Source: RGIG1828 sp045592485
GTDB lineage: Bacteria > Bacillota > Clostridia > UMGS1810
Direction of reading: 5' to 3'
DNA length: 25,275 nt
NCBI GenBank assembly: GCA_045592485.1
Contig: JAZNUS010000126.1
Location: forward strand, 1-25,275
This document shows positions 16,525 through 24,659 of the stretch, piece by piece. A program made the translations under genes and the position numbers. Under the pieces are notes generated by a model. It was not told where the DNA came from and ran no database searches. It worked only from the letters and a program-made list of their open reading frames with translations. The number at the start of each line of letters is the position of its first letter. The first letter of the stretch is position 1.

Positions 16525-16610
16525 ACTGCCACCGGGTAGTCGATGCTTTGAGCATTCGTTCGTATATCGTTAGGTCTTTGAAGATATACTTGCGGATGTT
16601 TATTTTTTTT
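16525..16610 (+). ncRNA. structured leader RNA upstream of pnuC (candidate riboswitch/attenuator)
   Basis: Three hairpins can be drawn. A: ACTGCC (16525-16530) with GGTAGT (16535-16540). B: GATGC (16542-16546) with GCATT (16552-16556). C: GTATATC (16562-16568) with GATATAC (16583-16589). GCATTCG (16552-16558) can instead pair with CGGATGT (16593-16599), extending C into a long terminator stem, so B and the full terminator exclude each other. A promoter precedes it and GGAGG plus the pnuC start follow directly. I could not match it from memory to a named class. NAD+-sensing leaders of pnuC genes are known, but I cannot confirm that this is one. Confidence 0.65.
16552..16610 (+). terminator. 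conditional intrinsic terminator in the pnuC leader
   Basis: The stem pairs 16552-16558 with 16593-16599 and 16562-16568 with 16583-16589, around a symmetric 3x3 internal loop and a 14-base terminal loop. A U tract (16599-16610, one interrupting A) follows at once and abuts the GGAGG of pnuC. Its 5' strand is shared with hairpin B, which fits a switch. Confidence 0.65.
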
Positions 16611-16621
16611 GGAGGCTGATT

Positions 16622-17311
16622 ATGAATAGATTTAAAAATTACTTTTCAAAAAGTGACATTGCTTTGTGGGTTTCATCCGTGGCACTAATCATCATTTCTT
16701 TTTGTCTGTTTGACAGAGAAAGTTATCTAACCCTCAGTGCATCTCTGATTGGTGTGACATCACTCATTTTCAACGCAAAGGGGAACCCCTTCGGTCAAGT
16801 TCTGATGATAATTTTCAGCTTGCTTTACGGAATAATCTCATATACATTTTCCTACTACGGAGAAATGATAACATATCTGGGTATGACAATGCCAATGGCT
16901 GTTTTTGCTCTTGTTTCATGGCTCAGAAACCCATTTAACGGCAACAGGTCAGAGGTCAGGGTAAACCCTTTATTATCAATTAATGAAAAAATCCTGATGT
17001 GGTTTGTAACAGTCCTGGTCACCGCCATTTTTTATTTCATACTGAAACATTTCAACACTTCATATATCATTCCAAGCACCTTGTCTGTTACAACAAGCTT
17101 TCTGGCTGTTTATCTGACCTTTCGCAGAAGCCCTTATTTTGCGTTGGCATATGGTGCCAACGACATTGTGCTGATTGTGCTGTGGATACTGGCAAGCTTC
17201 CATAACACACGCTACATTTCTGTGGCAGTGTGCTTTGTTTCATTTCTTTTCAACGATATCTACGGTTACATGAGCTGGAAAAAGATGCTTAAAAGACAGA
17301 ATAAACAATGA
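16622..17311 (+). CDS. pnuC: PnuC-family nicotinamide riboside/vitamin transporter
   Basis: This 229-aa integral membrane protein of the PnuC facilitator family has about seven helices. Family features include GNPFGQVLMIIFSLLYGIISY in the first half, the SWLRNPF connection and the conserved C-terminal FLFNDIYGYMSWKKM. PnuC proteins import nicotinamide riboside, which a kinase then traps by phosphorylation; relatives carry thiamine or riboflavin. The substrate here is probably a pyridine-nucleotide precursor but is not proven. GGAGG (16611-16615) lies 6 bases before ATG. The gene is alone, divergent from cca, with a structured leader that probably controls it. Its 3' end runs directly into the remnant of a RhuM-like gene on the other strand. 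Confidence 0.92.
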   Translation: MNRFKNYFSKSDIALWVSSVALIIISFCLFDRESYLTLSASLIGVTSLIFNAKGNPFGQVLMIIFSLLYGIISYTFSYYGEMITYLGMTMPMAVFALVSWLRNPFNGNRSEVRVNPLLSINEKILMWFVTVLVTAIFYFILKHFNTSYIIPSTLSVTTSFLAVYLTFRRSPYFALAYGANDIVLIVLWILASFHNTRYISVAVCFVSFLFNDIYGYMSWKKMLKRQNKQ

Positions 17312-17320
17312 TTCGCATTT

Positions 17321-17419
17321 GTTTTTTATATGCTCACTTATATTTGATTTGCTTGTTTGATAAAGCTCGGTAATTTGTGCCTGCGTAAGCCACAAATCAT
17401 CTTCAAAAAAAACAAACAG
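17321..17419 (-). pseudogene. fragment of a RhuM-family (virulence protein RhuM) gene
   Basis: On the - strand, about 30 codons from 17404 to 17321 read DDLWLTQAQITELYQTSKSN followed by ISEHIKN. This is the conserved N-terminal DNA-binding-like segment of RhuM proteins (WLTQAQ-AELFQT---I--HI-N). Full RhuM proteins have about 330 residues; here the frame continues into the 3' end of pnuC without further homology. It sits in the same reading frame as the truncated BRO gene just upstream, separated by that gene's TAA. It has no start codon of its own that I can support. Confidence 0.7.
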
Positions 17420-17428
17420 AAACTTTTG

Positions 17429-17986
17429 TTATTCCGTTGTCATTCCAGACCAAGCTTTTGTAATCTCATCTGTAAGAATAGCATATTCCACACCTTTTTG
17501 AACCCCGTGCTTGTCCCATTCGTCCGTCAAAGCATTACGCACTCTGATAGATAAAATCCTTTGATGTATCCATTCGTCACTGCAGCCTTTCTTTTGATAA
17601 GTTTCTATCGCCCGGTCAATTGCAAGTTCGGGATCGATTGTTTCATCAATTCTCTCTTTTCCAACTTCAGCAAGCCACATCTTGAAAGGTTCTGCTTTAG
17701 GTGACGGAATAGATTGAATTATACGAAGAATTCCGGCAACATCTGCTGCTTGTATTTTTCTTTTCTTGCCATCCAAAGCAATCATTTCAACAGGGGTACA
17801 AATTGTACCCCACTTGGAATTAAGTTCAGCATCTCGGCTTCGCATCTTTTTTATGTATTGCTTAACATCGTTGCTGTCAGTTAATATTTCGACTACATCG
17901 CTGACAGAAAAATACCATTCTTCTGTTTCTTCGTTCCAAGCAGTTCTTATTCTTTTATCTTCAAATATTTGTATTTTATTATCCAT
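17429..17986 (-). pseudogene. BRO-N domain protein, truncated at the C-terminus
   Basis: The N-terminal domain (about 1-110) is a BRO-N domain, a putative DNA-binding module common in phages, baculoviruses and mobile regions of Firmicutes. The pattern YFSVSDVVEILTDS, ADVAGILRIIQSIPSPKAEPF and ERIDETIDPELAIDRA is typical. Chromosomal homologues, as I recall them, run to about 260-280 aa and continue after AWSGMTT with a long charged tail. Here TAA comes one residue after that point, leaving 185 aa. ATG 17986 is preceded by GGAGG at 8 bases, so expression is still possible. It is probably decayed, but the first domain is intact, so a functional short protein is not excluded. Confidence 0.72.
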
Positions 17987-18048
17987 ATGTATAACCTCCA
18001 TAAAAGAGTTTTATCACAATATATTTTTGTCCCTTGTATATCAAAGTT

Positions 18049-18108
18049 TATAAAGACTGCACAATCTGGATGCCATTTTTTAGTAGCAGTTCGTGTCAGG
18101 TTAAGACC
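18049..18108. repeat. direct repeat, left copy (two conserved blocks) beside the AEC gene
   Basis: A 26-base block (18049-18074, beginning TATAAAGACTG and ending CTGGATGCC) matches 19081-19106 at 24 of 26 positions. After 16 unrelated bases comes a second block, TCGTGTCAGGTTAAGACC (18091-18108), matching the TCGTGTCAAGACC block at 19261. The AEC stop is 10 bases beyond. The rest of the 18002-18117 spacer holds no other feature. Confidence 0.75.
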
Positions 18109-18117
18109 AAAAATAAA

Positions 18118-19032
18118 TTAAAAAAATATAATTAACAATGGCATGGTGATTATACATCCTACCGTTGTAATTGCATTAATAGCTGTTGCATAATAAGAAT
18201 CTTTCCCATAAATTTGAGAAAACTGCATAACTGTCGACGCTGCAGGGGTGATACTAGCAAGATAGGATATAAGCATTACAGTATCAACATTAGGTATTCT
18301 CACAATTAACGAAATGCCTTTCAGCAAAAACATAATTATAACAGGACATATCACGAGTCGTGCTATCATTACAAAATATAGTCTTTTAAATTTCAGCATT
18401 TTCTTAAAATCCACACTTGCCGCAAGCATTCCTGCTATAATCATCCCCGCAGGAGCCAACATTGCACTCATTGAAGAAGTTATTTCTCCAATGAAGTTTG
18501 GCAATCTTAATCCCGAAAACATTATAACAAAACCTGAAATTACCGCAAGCATATTTACATTAAGTAATATCTTTTTAAGGCTTATTTTTTGGTCAGAGAA
18601 TAATCTCACTCCATGCGTCCACAAAAACACCAGTTGAACAATTAAATATGCACTACTGTAAATCAGCCATTCTTCGCCCAAAACATAAGTTACGATAGGA
18701 ACGATAAGGTTGCCTGCATTTGAATACATAATTGATGCACGTTCTACATTTATTGCTTTAAAATATTTTTTCAAAATACAATCTAACACCAAGAGCACAA
18801 TATGTATTAGAACAGCTACAAAAAAAGCAACTATAAGTCCCATCACAATATCATTGGTCATTTCTATATTAAAGGCATTGATAATTACTGCAGGCATAAA
18901 TAAATATAGTGACAGTTTCGACAACACTGCACTATCTTCACTTTTCACCAGCTTTGCTCTTACAAGAACAAAACCTAATATCATTATAAGAAACAATTGC
19001 AATATTTTGTACAATAGCAACTGCGCTATCAT
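18118..19032 (-). CDS. AEC-family (auxin efflux carrier-like) permease
   Basis: This 304-aa membrane protein of about ten helices belongs to the AEC family (PF03547), whose bacterial members include malate, malonate and other organic-acid transporters. Both halves begin with similar hydrophobic helices. Family-like segments include the first helix FLIMILGFVLVRAKLV, SAYLIVQLVFLWTHGV, and the C-terminal SITPAASTVMQFSQIYGKD. AGGATG precedes ATG 19032 by about 9 bases. It is AT-rich compared with the genes to the left and is enclosed by direct repeats (18049-18108 and 19081-19275), which suggests it arrived or was duplicated as a unit. The substrate cannot be inferred, as no metabolic neighbour is present. 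Confidence 0.88.
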   Translation of the reverse strand: MIAQLLLYKILQLFLIMILGFVLVRAKLVKSEDSAVLSKLSLYLFMPAVIINAFNIEMTNDIVMGLIVAFFVAVLIHIVLLVLDCILKKYFKAINVERASIMYSNAGNLIVPIVTYVLGEEWLIYSSAYLIVQLVFLWTHGVRLFSDQKISLKKILLNVNMLAVISGFVIMFSGLRLPNFIGEITSSMSAMLAPAGMIIAGMLAASVDFKKMLKFKRLYFVMIARLVICPVIIMFLLKGISLIVRIPNVDTVMLISYLASITPAASTVMQFSQIYGKDSYYATAINAITTVGCIITMPLLIIFF

Positions 19033-19080
19033 TTATTGTCATCCTTTCATTGTTTTTTCGACATCTTTCGACACTCTTTA

Positions 19081-19106
19081 TATAAAGACTGTATAATCTG
19101 GATGCC
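19081..19106. repeat. direct repeat, right copy, first block
   Basis: This 26-base block differs from 18049-18074 at two positions only. It lies in the 5' region of the AEC gene, 48 bases from its start codon, and the MITE-like insertion follows directly at 19107. Confidence 0.8.
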
Positions 19107-19260
19107 GCTTATAAAATGAATAATTAATAATGAATGATGAATAATTGTGGTTGAAAATCCCTTTGCGATTTTCTTCATTAATTTTTCATTATTCAATATT
19201 CATCAGCGTAGCGGCTTCATTATTCATTAATTTCATCTATTTGATGAAATCTTTATAGGC
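19107..19260. mobile_element. MITE-like insertion, about 154 bp
   Basis: The segment lies exactly between the two conserved blocks that in the other copy are only 16 bases apart. Its ends form an imperfect inverted repeat, GCTTATAAA (19107-19115) and TTTATAGGC (19252-19260). Inside are AT-rich runs of the AATGAATAATTAATAATGAA type and their complements, and two hairpins: GAAAATC/GATTTTC at 19153-19173 and ATTTCATC/GATGAAAT at 19230-19250. It has no coding capacity. Short AT-rich palindromic elements of this style are common in clostridial genomes; the family name is unknown to me. Confidence 0.65.
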
Positions 19261-19275
19261 TCGTGTCAAGACCGG
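19261..19275. repeat. direct repeat, right copy, second block (TCGTGTCA motif)
   Basis: TCGTGTCAAGACCGG is identical to 23493-23507 and shares its first eight bases with 18091 and 24660. Confidence 0.7.
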
Positions 19276-19455
19276 TGAACAGTGAATAATAGGACCTACT
19301 ATTTTCACCCTGACATTTTTCATCAGAACCCGCAGGAATGTTAGATTTTCCTGCCCGATATGTAAATATTAAGATCGGCAAACTATTATATTAAATTTTG
19401 ATACTCTTAACATACCAAGCCACAACAAAGCTGTCCTTGGATGCTTGATTGTGTA
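19276..19455. other. gene-free spacer after the LRR/lipase-like gene
   Basis: No gene is visible. A hairpin can form at 19282-19308 (GTGAA-AATAG with CTATT-TTCAC, one bulged base) and another at 19332-19354 (GCAGGAA/TTCCTGC). Neither is followed by a clean U tract on the - strand, so I do not call a terminator. Confidence 0.4.
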
Positions 19456-22400
19456 TTACTTTAAATCCACTACACAATTTTTATATATTGGTTTTAATGA
19501 CGATAATCCGTCCCAAACAAAAATTTTCAAAGTATCTGCAGTTTCCATATTTGCTATCAAATTTTCAAACTCATTTTTTCCAACAACTAAATCTACAGTA
19601 GATGGTTTTAACTCGGTTAATTTTTCTTTCTCATATAAAGCAACTAAAAGTTGAACATCGTTCATTGCAGTAGAAGTATAAACAACCAACTTATTATTAA
19701 CTTCGTCAAACTGAACCCACTCGTCTTTAGTTAAAACCTTTGCATACAATATTGCATCTTGGGAATAGGCTGCACTCTCGTCTGCGTGAGTATTGAATTC
19801 TTTATCTGTATAAATACCCATAATCATATAATTGGGGTTTTGAGTCATACTCAGGAATGTAACTGTGGAGCCTTTTAAAATTCTATCAATGACAACTACA
19901 TCTTCATCATCTGTCAGATAAAGAATTTCACAAGTGTTTTCAGTAAACTTTGCAGTCAAGGTTGTTTCTTCTGCCACCTGGAAACGATATGTTGCTTCAT
20001 TTGTTACCAAAGTTTCACCATTGTACCAACCAATGAATGTTTCATTTTCAAAAGGTGTTGCTGTAAGCTGTGCATATTCCCCCTTTAACAGCGAGCCACC
20101 ACCTGATGCATTACCATTACCCTCTGCTACAGGAGTAATTGCAACAGGCAAAGCATTTTCTATCACTTCTGGTTCTTCAACTGTTACAGAATTAGATGTC
20201 AGAGTATAGGTTGCAATCTCTGTTTCATTAAGATTTTCAGCAGTACCGGTCAATGTATCATCTTTTTTCATTGTCATCTTATTATAATTGATAACTCTTA
20301 TTTCGCCGGTATCAACATTTTGCTCCTGGACAGAATATGTAACCTCTCCATCGTCAGTTGCAATAATTTCTGTTCGATACTCCTCATCAGTCGGCAAATA
20401 TATAACCTTTTGTCCGTTTTCATCCACATATGCAACGATAGAACTATCTTCAATGTCTATTACTTCGTTGTTTCTGATTGCAGCAACTAAATTATTGTTA
20501 CTGTCATATACTTCTATGTCTACAGGGCAGTTCAGACACATTTTTCTTGTGTTTCGTAAATACTTTGATGGCTGTGTAGAGTCGAGCCAAGCAAGACAAA
20601 GTTCAGGAAAATGAACATTAGGAAGTATGTTTAAATTACCTAACAAAGTCTCCAGACTACCGTTGTTCAAAAGATACGAAAAAAGTTCGACTAAGCCATC
20701 AAAAGCTTCATCACTAATATTGATTGACATTCTTTTGAATGTTCCTTTTACCGTGCTGCGAAGCAATCCTATTTTTTCTCCTTGAGTCAGTTTATCTATG
20801 CCTTCAAATAAACTTTTAAAAGGGTTAAGTCTGCTCATAAGCTCATCCACAAAAATTTCGCCAAATTTATCAGCTTTTTCCTGGCCCATTATCTCTGTGC
20901 CAAAGAAAACCAAAGCATCTTCCAAATGCTCATTGTAATATTCGGGAGATTTAAATGTCGTTGCCAGATTGTCAATCACATTTTGCAGAAAATCATCCAT
21001 TGTCTGCTTTGAATTTTTCTCTTTTAAATAAAATCCATAATAGGGATATGCATGGTCTAACGACCAGCTTATTTTATAATTATCAAATTGTTCAATAACA
21101 GGTGCGCGCCATGACACATAATCATGACCTGCATACTCGTCAAAATATGTGTACATATTACCTACGAGCGATTTGAAATCAGAATTTGTTCGTGCGGTTG
21201 GCAGATAATAGGTAATACCATATCTTCCATAGTTCCATTTTTCTGGTGCAACCATTGGAACAAAATCGTTCTGATTCACAATGCTGAAAATATTATTATA
21301 TTTTTCATTGTTTTTATCAGCTGCTCGTGTTCCTGCAGGTGTTTCAAAACAGTATGCATATATATTTTCAGGTTTAACCTCTATGATTTTTGTAGGATCT
21401 GTATTTGTTCCATTCAAAGCTAAGCTGTGGGTATCAAGATATGCCGCCGTAAGATTTGTTGTCGCTGCAGCACGGCTAAAACCTGTTATCCAGATTTTAA
21501 CATTCCCACTTATGTCAGCATTTCTTACATAGTTTGTCAAGAAACTCAAAACTTGATCACGAGCCATCTTAAAACCTTTATGTTCCTCTCCTGTTCCTAC
21601 GTTGAAGTTCCCACCCCATTCACTCTCGTATCCGTTTCCACGAACAGCAACTGCAATCAAAGTATAGTCATCATCTTCAAAAGCAATCCTTTTATTTGCA
21701 GCAATGACTCCAATAGAATTTGTTGATGGTTTTTCACTATATCCTATATCTTCAATCTCATCAAACCCTAATTCGGTCAGTAAAGCTTTTGCATTTACAT
21801 CCTGATATTTGTATTTATCACTGCCGCTTCCGTGAACTGCAAAAGCAGACATAGCAAGACGCAATGACATTTTTGACAAATCGTGATTATAGTTGTTCAT
21901 TGAAGAGTTTGAAAAATAGTTATCATCGTAAACATAACTTGCAATGCTGTTTCCGTTATCCCCTTGCTTGTTTCCAAATTCAGATGCAAACTGAAATGTT
22001 CCAGTTATACATTCTGTTTCATTATATCCCTGTGACGGAGTTCTAAAAGCATTATAATGTATATTCGCCTCTATCAATTCATCATTTCCATTGATTATAT
22101 TAATATTAGACCATTCTTCTTCAGTTCCACCATAATATACATCCTCCAAATTATAACAACTAGAAAATGCACAAAAACCTATTTGCGTCACGGTATTCGG
22201 AATTTTAACATTTGTTAAATACCTACAATTTTTAAATGCATATGTTTCAATGCTTACCACATTATTAGGAATTATAATACTGGTTAGTTTAAAGCAACTA
22301 GAAAACGCATTTTCACTGATACTTGTTACTTTATTAGAAATTTTAATATTTGTAAGATTTTGACAGTCAGAAAAAGCACCATTATCTATCACTACAACAC

Positions 22401-23427
22401 TATTTGGAATTTCATATGATATGTCACTTTTACACCTGGGATATTTAATAACTATCGTTTTGCTTTTATTAAACAAAACACCGTCAATCGAACAATAATT
22501 CGGATTCAATTCACTTACACTTATATGTGTTAGTTTAGCTGTGTTATCAAATACCTTGGAATTAAGCTCTACATTACTTCCTAATTCAACAAATTCTAAT
22601 TGAGAACAATTTGTAAATGCGTTTTCTCCAAGGTGTGTAACACTATCTGGAATTGTTATACTTTTAAAATTGCACCCAGCAAATGCCCATTCTCCTATTT
22701 TGATTACCTTATCGGGTATTTCAATGCTTTTTATTCCCCAACAACCGTTAAAAGCACCATCCTCAATTGTTTCAACATTCTTTCCAATTCTAATATTTTC
22801 AAGTTTTGTACAACCTGAAAATGCTTGTAAACCTATCTGTATTACGCTATCAGAAATAGTTATGCTTGTCAAATTTTCACCATTTTGAAAAGCCTTTCTG
22901 CTTATATTTGTGACGCCATCTGGCACGTCATATGAAACATTATCTTTACCTATAGCATAATTAATCAGTGTCGTTTTGCTTATATCAAACAGATTCCCAT
23001 CAATAGAACAATAATTCGCATTGTTTTCACATACATTTATACTTTTTAAATTATAACATCTCTCAAACACATCATGCAGTATTGTTGTTACACTAGCAGG
23101 AATTTCTACGATTTCCAATTTTTCACAATAATCAAATGCGTAATAACCTATTTTAACAACTCCTTCCGGGATTTTTACACTAGTTAAACTGTAACATCTT
23201 TGGAAAGCATAGTTATCAATTACTGTTACTGGGCAGCCGCCTAATGTGTCTGGAATAATAATATTTCCGCTTGCATATTCTGAACAATCTGTAATTGTCG
23301 CCACTCCGTTCGACACGTAGTATGTGTATATTCCCTCGGTTGCTGCGCTTGTCGTAATCGAAAATGTAACCATCAAGCTTGACAATATACTAACCATCAC
23401 TATTAAACTTAAAATCCTTTTTTTCAT
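19456..23427 (-). CDS. giant secreted BspA-like leucine-rich-repeat protein with lipase-like domain
   Basis: About 1323 aa. MKKR plus a hydrophobic core ending near TTSAA is a Sec signal peptide. From about 55 to 475 run BspA/TpLRR (LRR_5) repeats of the form I-IP--V--IG--AF--C--L, as found in adhesins. Two copies of an NYCSIDG-LF insert (about 150 and 322) hint at internal duplication. From about 530 to 830 lies an alpha/beta-hydrolase resembling class 3 lipases: nucleophile Ser in GFSRAA (about 663), Asp in NQNDFVP (about 733) and a His in LDHAY (about 805). An InlB/Flg_new_2-like repeat follows at about 1115-1176, with a probable binding module at the C-terminus. (Numbers count from an upstream in-frame Met, 12 more than from 23427.) ATG 23427 has AAGGA 8 bases upstream. 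No LPXTG sorting motif is seen. It probably acts outside the cell on lipids or host surfaces. Confidence 0.85.
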   Translation of the reverse strand: MKKRILSLIVMVSILSSLMVTFSITTSAATEGIYTYYVSNGVATITDCSEYASGNIIIPDTLGGCPVTVIDNYAFQRCYSLTSVKIPEGVVKIGYYAFDYCEKLEIVEIPASVTTILHDVFERCYNLKSINVCENNANYCSIDGNLFDISKTTLINYAIGKDNVSYDVPDGVTNISRKAFQNGENLTSITISDSVIQIGLQAFSGCTKLENIRIGKNVETIEDGAFNGCWGIKSIEIPDKVIKIGEWAFAGCNFKSITIPDSVTHLGENAFTNCSQLEFVELGSNVELNSKVFDNTAKLTHISVSELNPNYCSIDGVLFNKSKTIVIKYPRCKSDISYEIPNSVVVIDNGAFSDCQNLTNIKISNKVTSISENAFSSCFKLTSIIIPNNVVSIETYAFKNCRYLTNVKIPNTVTQIGFCAFSSCYNLEDVYYGGTEEEWSNINIINGNDELIEANIHYNAFRTPSQGYNETECITGTFQFASEFGNKQGDNGNSIASYVYDDNYFSNSSMNNYNHDLSKMSLRLAMSAFAVHGSGSDKYKYQDVNAKALLTELGFDEIEDIGYSEKPSTNSIGVIAANKRIAFEDDDYTLIAVAVRGNGYESEWGGNFNVGTGEEHKGFKMARDQVLSFLTNYVRNADISGNVKIWITGFSRAAATTNLTAAYLDTHSLALNGTNTDPTKIIEVKPENIYAYCFETPAGTRAADKNNEKYNNIFSIVNQNDFVPMVAPEKWNYGRYGITYYLPTARTNSDFKSLVGNMYTYFDEYAGHDYVSWRAPVIEQFDNYKISWSLDHAYPYYGFYLKEKNSKQTMDDFLQNVIDNLATTFKSPEYYNEHLEDALVFFGTEIMGQEKADKFGEIFVDELMSRLNPFKSLFEGIDKLTQGEKIGLLRSTVKGTFKRMSINISDEAFDGLVELFSYLLNNGSLETLLGNLNILPNVHFPELCLAWLDSTQPSKYLRNTRKMCLNCPVDIEVYDSNNNLVAAIRNNEVIDIEDSSIVAYVDENGQKVIYLPTDEEYRTEIIATDDGEVTYSVQEQNVDTGEIRVINYNKMTMKKDDTLTGTAENLNETEIATYTLTSNSVTVEEPEVIENALPVAITPVAEGNGNASGGGSLLKGEYAQLTATPFENETFIGWYNGETLVTNEATYRFQVAEETTLTAKFTENTCEILYLTDDEDVVVIDRILKGSTVTFLSMTQNPNYMIMGIYTDKEFNTHADESAAYSQDAILYAKVLTKDEWVQFDEVNNKLVVYTSTAMNDVQLLVALYEKEKLTELKPSTVDLVVGKNEFENLIANMETADTLKIFVWDGLSSLKPIYKNCVVDLK

Positions 23428-23492
23428 ATTCATATTCCTTTCTCTTTTTATGTTTTTCAACATAGTTCCACACCATTCGACAAAATTCTTAC

Positions 23493-23507
23493 TCGTGTCA
23501 AGACCGG
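23493..23507. repeat. TCGTGTCAAGACCGG boundary motif
   Basis: This exact copy of 19261-19275 lies between the stop of the acyltransferase-like gene (23517) and the start of the LRR/lipase gene (23427), 9 bases from the stop. Confidence 0.7.
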
Positions 23508-23516
23508 ATTAAAAAC

Positions 23517-24620
23517 TTATTTCTTTATTTCATACCTCTTTCTAATCCGCTCCCACAACAAAATTGTGCCGTAGCAAAGTACACCTACCACTACCGCCAT
23601 AATGCAGCACACCCCTGCCGAAAATGTCGCATAAGCCGCCGTTGCACCGATGCAGCAATAGTAAAACGGATGTATCGCATAATACGGCGTATTGTTGCGG
23701 CAAAACTGCATAATGAGCTTATGAAGCGGGTCGCATTTTTTGATGACGTTTCTCAGCGCATAAAGCATACCCGCAAGCAAAATGACACTTGATGCGTTTG
23801 CAAATGCGCGCAAAACTCCCGGATATACATAGCCCATATCCGAATATATAAACAAAGAATAAAGGTCAGGATGCGTTGTAATCGCATACACAAAATAACC
23901 GATGACAATAAGCGCAAGCGGAATTGCAAGTACGCCGTACAGCTTGCCCTTGTTTTCTGTGCGGCGAAGCACCTTGCCAAATCCAACGCCCAGCAGTGCG
24001 TGCGGCAAAAGCGAGATAAATGTCAGCGAAACTGCGTCTCTGCCACCCACAAAGGTTTTGAGTATATAGTCGATGGCTGCATTTCCCGTAGTCTTGTCGT
24101 ACATATACAAATACGGGTCAACAATAAACAACACAGCCGCCAGAATAAAATACCACATTGCCGACAGTTTGAGCTTGCGGCAAATTACTATCACAAAATA
24201 GCACATACCTGCGATAAAGAAGACATTTATGTACTCAAGCATTACCGGCAAACGCATCCATGTTTCTTCCCAGTTTGGAACAAAGCCGGTTGCCATACGA
24301 ATCAGCTGACCAATAATCATCGGCAGCGTAAGCGTGAGTGCATTCCATACAAACTCCATTATAACGAGCTTTACGCCGTACATAGCGAGCTGTTTGTCGC
24401 TCTTTTTCGAATACACACTTCCAACGCCAAGCACGAACATAAAAATTGCCGCACCGGTCATTGTAGCAATGATGTATATGATTTCGTATGCCGGCACAAG
24501 CGCGTCCGTTCCGCCAAGCATCTGAAATGCGTGGATAAACAAAATCATAGGGACAAACAAGCCCTTCATATAGTCAAGTTCCACCTGTCTTCCAGTATTT
24601 ACATCTGTTTTTGCAAACAT
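23517..24620 (-). CDS. multi-pass membrane acyltransferase-like protein (heparan-alpha-glucosaminide N-acetyltransferase/DUF1624-like)
   Basis: This 367-aa protein has about ten membrane helices. The opening RQVELDYMKGLFVPMILFIH resembles the R--LD--RG start and first-helix His of membrane acyltransferases that modify cell-surface glycans, of both the acyltransferase-3 and HGSNAT/DUF1624 types. Later His residues (LLPHALLGVG and YAIHPFYY) are plausible catalytic or acyl-relay positions. ATG 24620 is chosen because a GGGG run lies 8 bases before it; the GTG at 24629 overlaps that run. Its codon use (many GCG, CGC and ACG-rich stretches) is richer in GC than the flanking genes, which suggests a separate origin. 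The acceptor and acyl donor are unknown, and a non-enzymatic membrane protein is possible. Confidence 0.7.
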   Translation of the reverse strand: MFAKTDVNTGRQVELDYMKGLFVPMILFIHAFQMLGGTDALVPAYEIIYIIATMTGAAIFMFVLGVGSVYSKKSDKQLAMYGVKLVIMEFVWNALTLTLPMIIGQLIRMATGFVPNWEETWMRLPVMLEYINVFFIAGMCYFVIVICRKLKLSAMWYFILAAVLFIVDPYLYMYDKTTGNAAIDYILKTFVGGRDAVSLTFISLLPHALLGVGFGKVLRRTENKGKLYGVLAIPLALIVIGYFVYAITTHPDLYSLFIYSDMGYVYPGVLRAFANASSVILLAGMLYALRNVIKKCDPLHKLIMQFCRNNTPYYAIHPFYYCCIGATAAYATFSAGVCCIMAVVVGVLCYGTILLWERIRKRYEIKK

Positions 24621-24659
24621 TGTACACACCCCTTTGTATATTTAAAATATTTATATAAT

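Noticed and set aside
16525..16610. Known TPP, SAM, purine, preQ1, THF, cobalamin, ykkC/guanidine or c-di-GMP riboswitch
   Set aside because: None of the conserved cores I remember for these classes is present; the NAD+-II class could not be tested from memory.
19332..19354. Terminator after the LRR/lipase gene
   Set aside because: GCAGGAA/TTCCTGC makes a stem, but no U tract follows on the - strand.
22100..23300. DNA tandem repeat array or CRISPR
   Set aside because: The periodicity comes from protein-level LRR repeats; the DNA repeats are too diverged and there are no constant repeat and spacer units.
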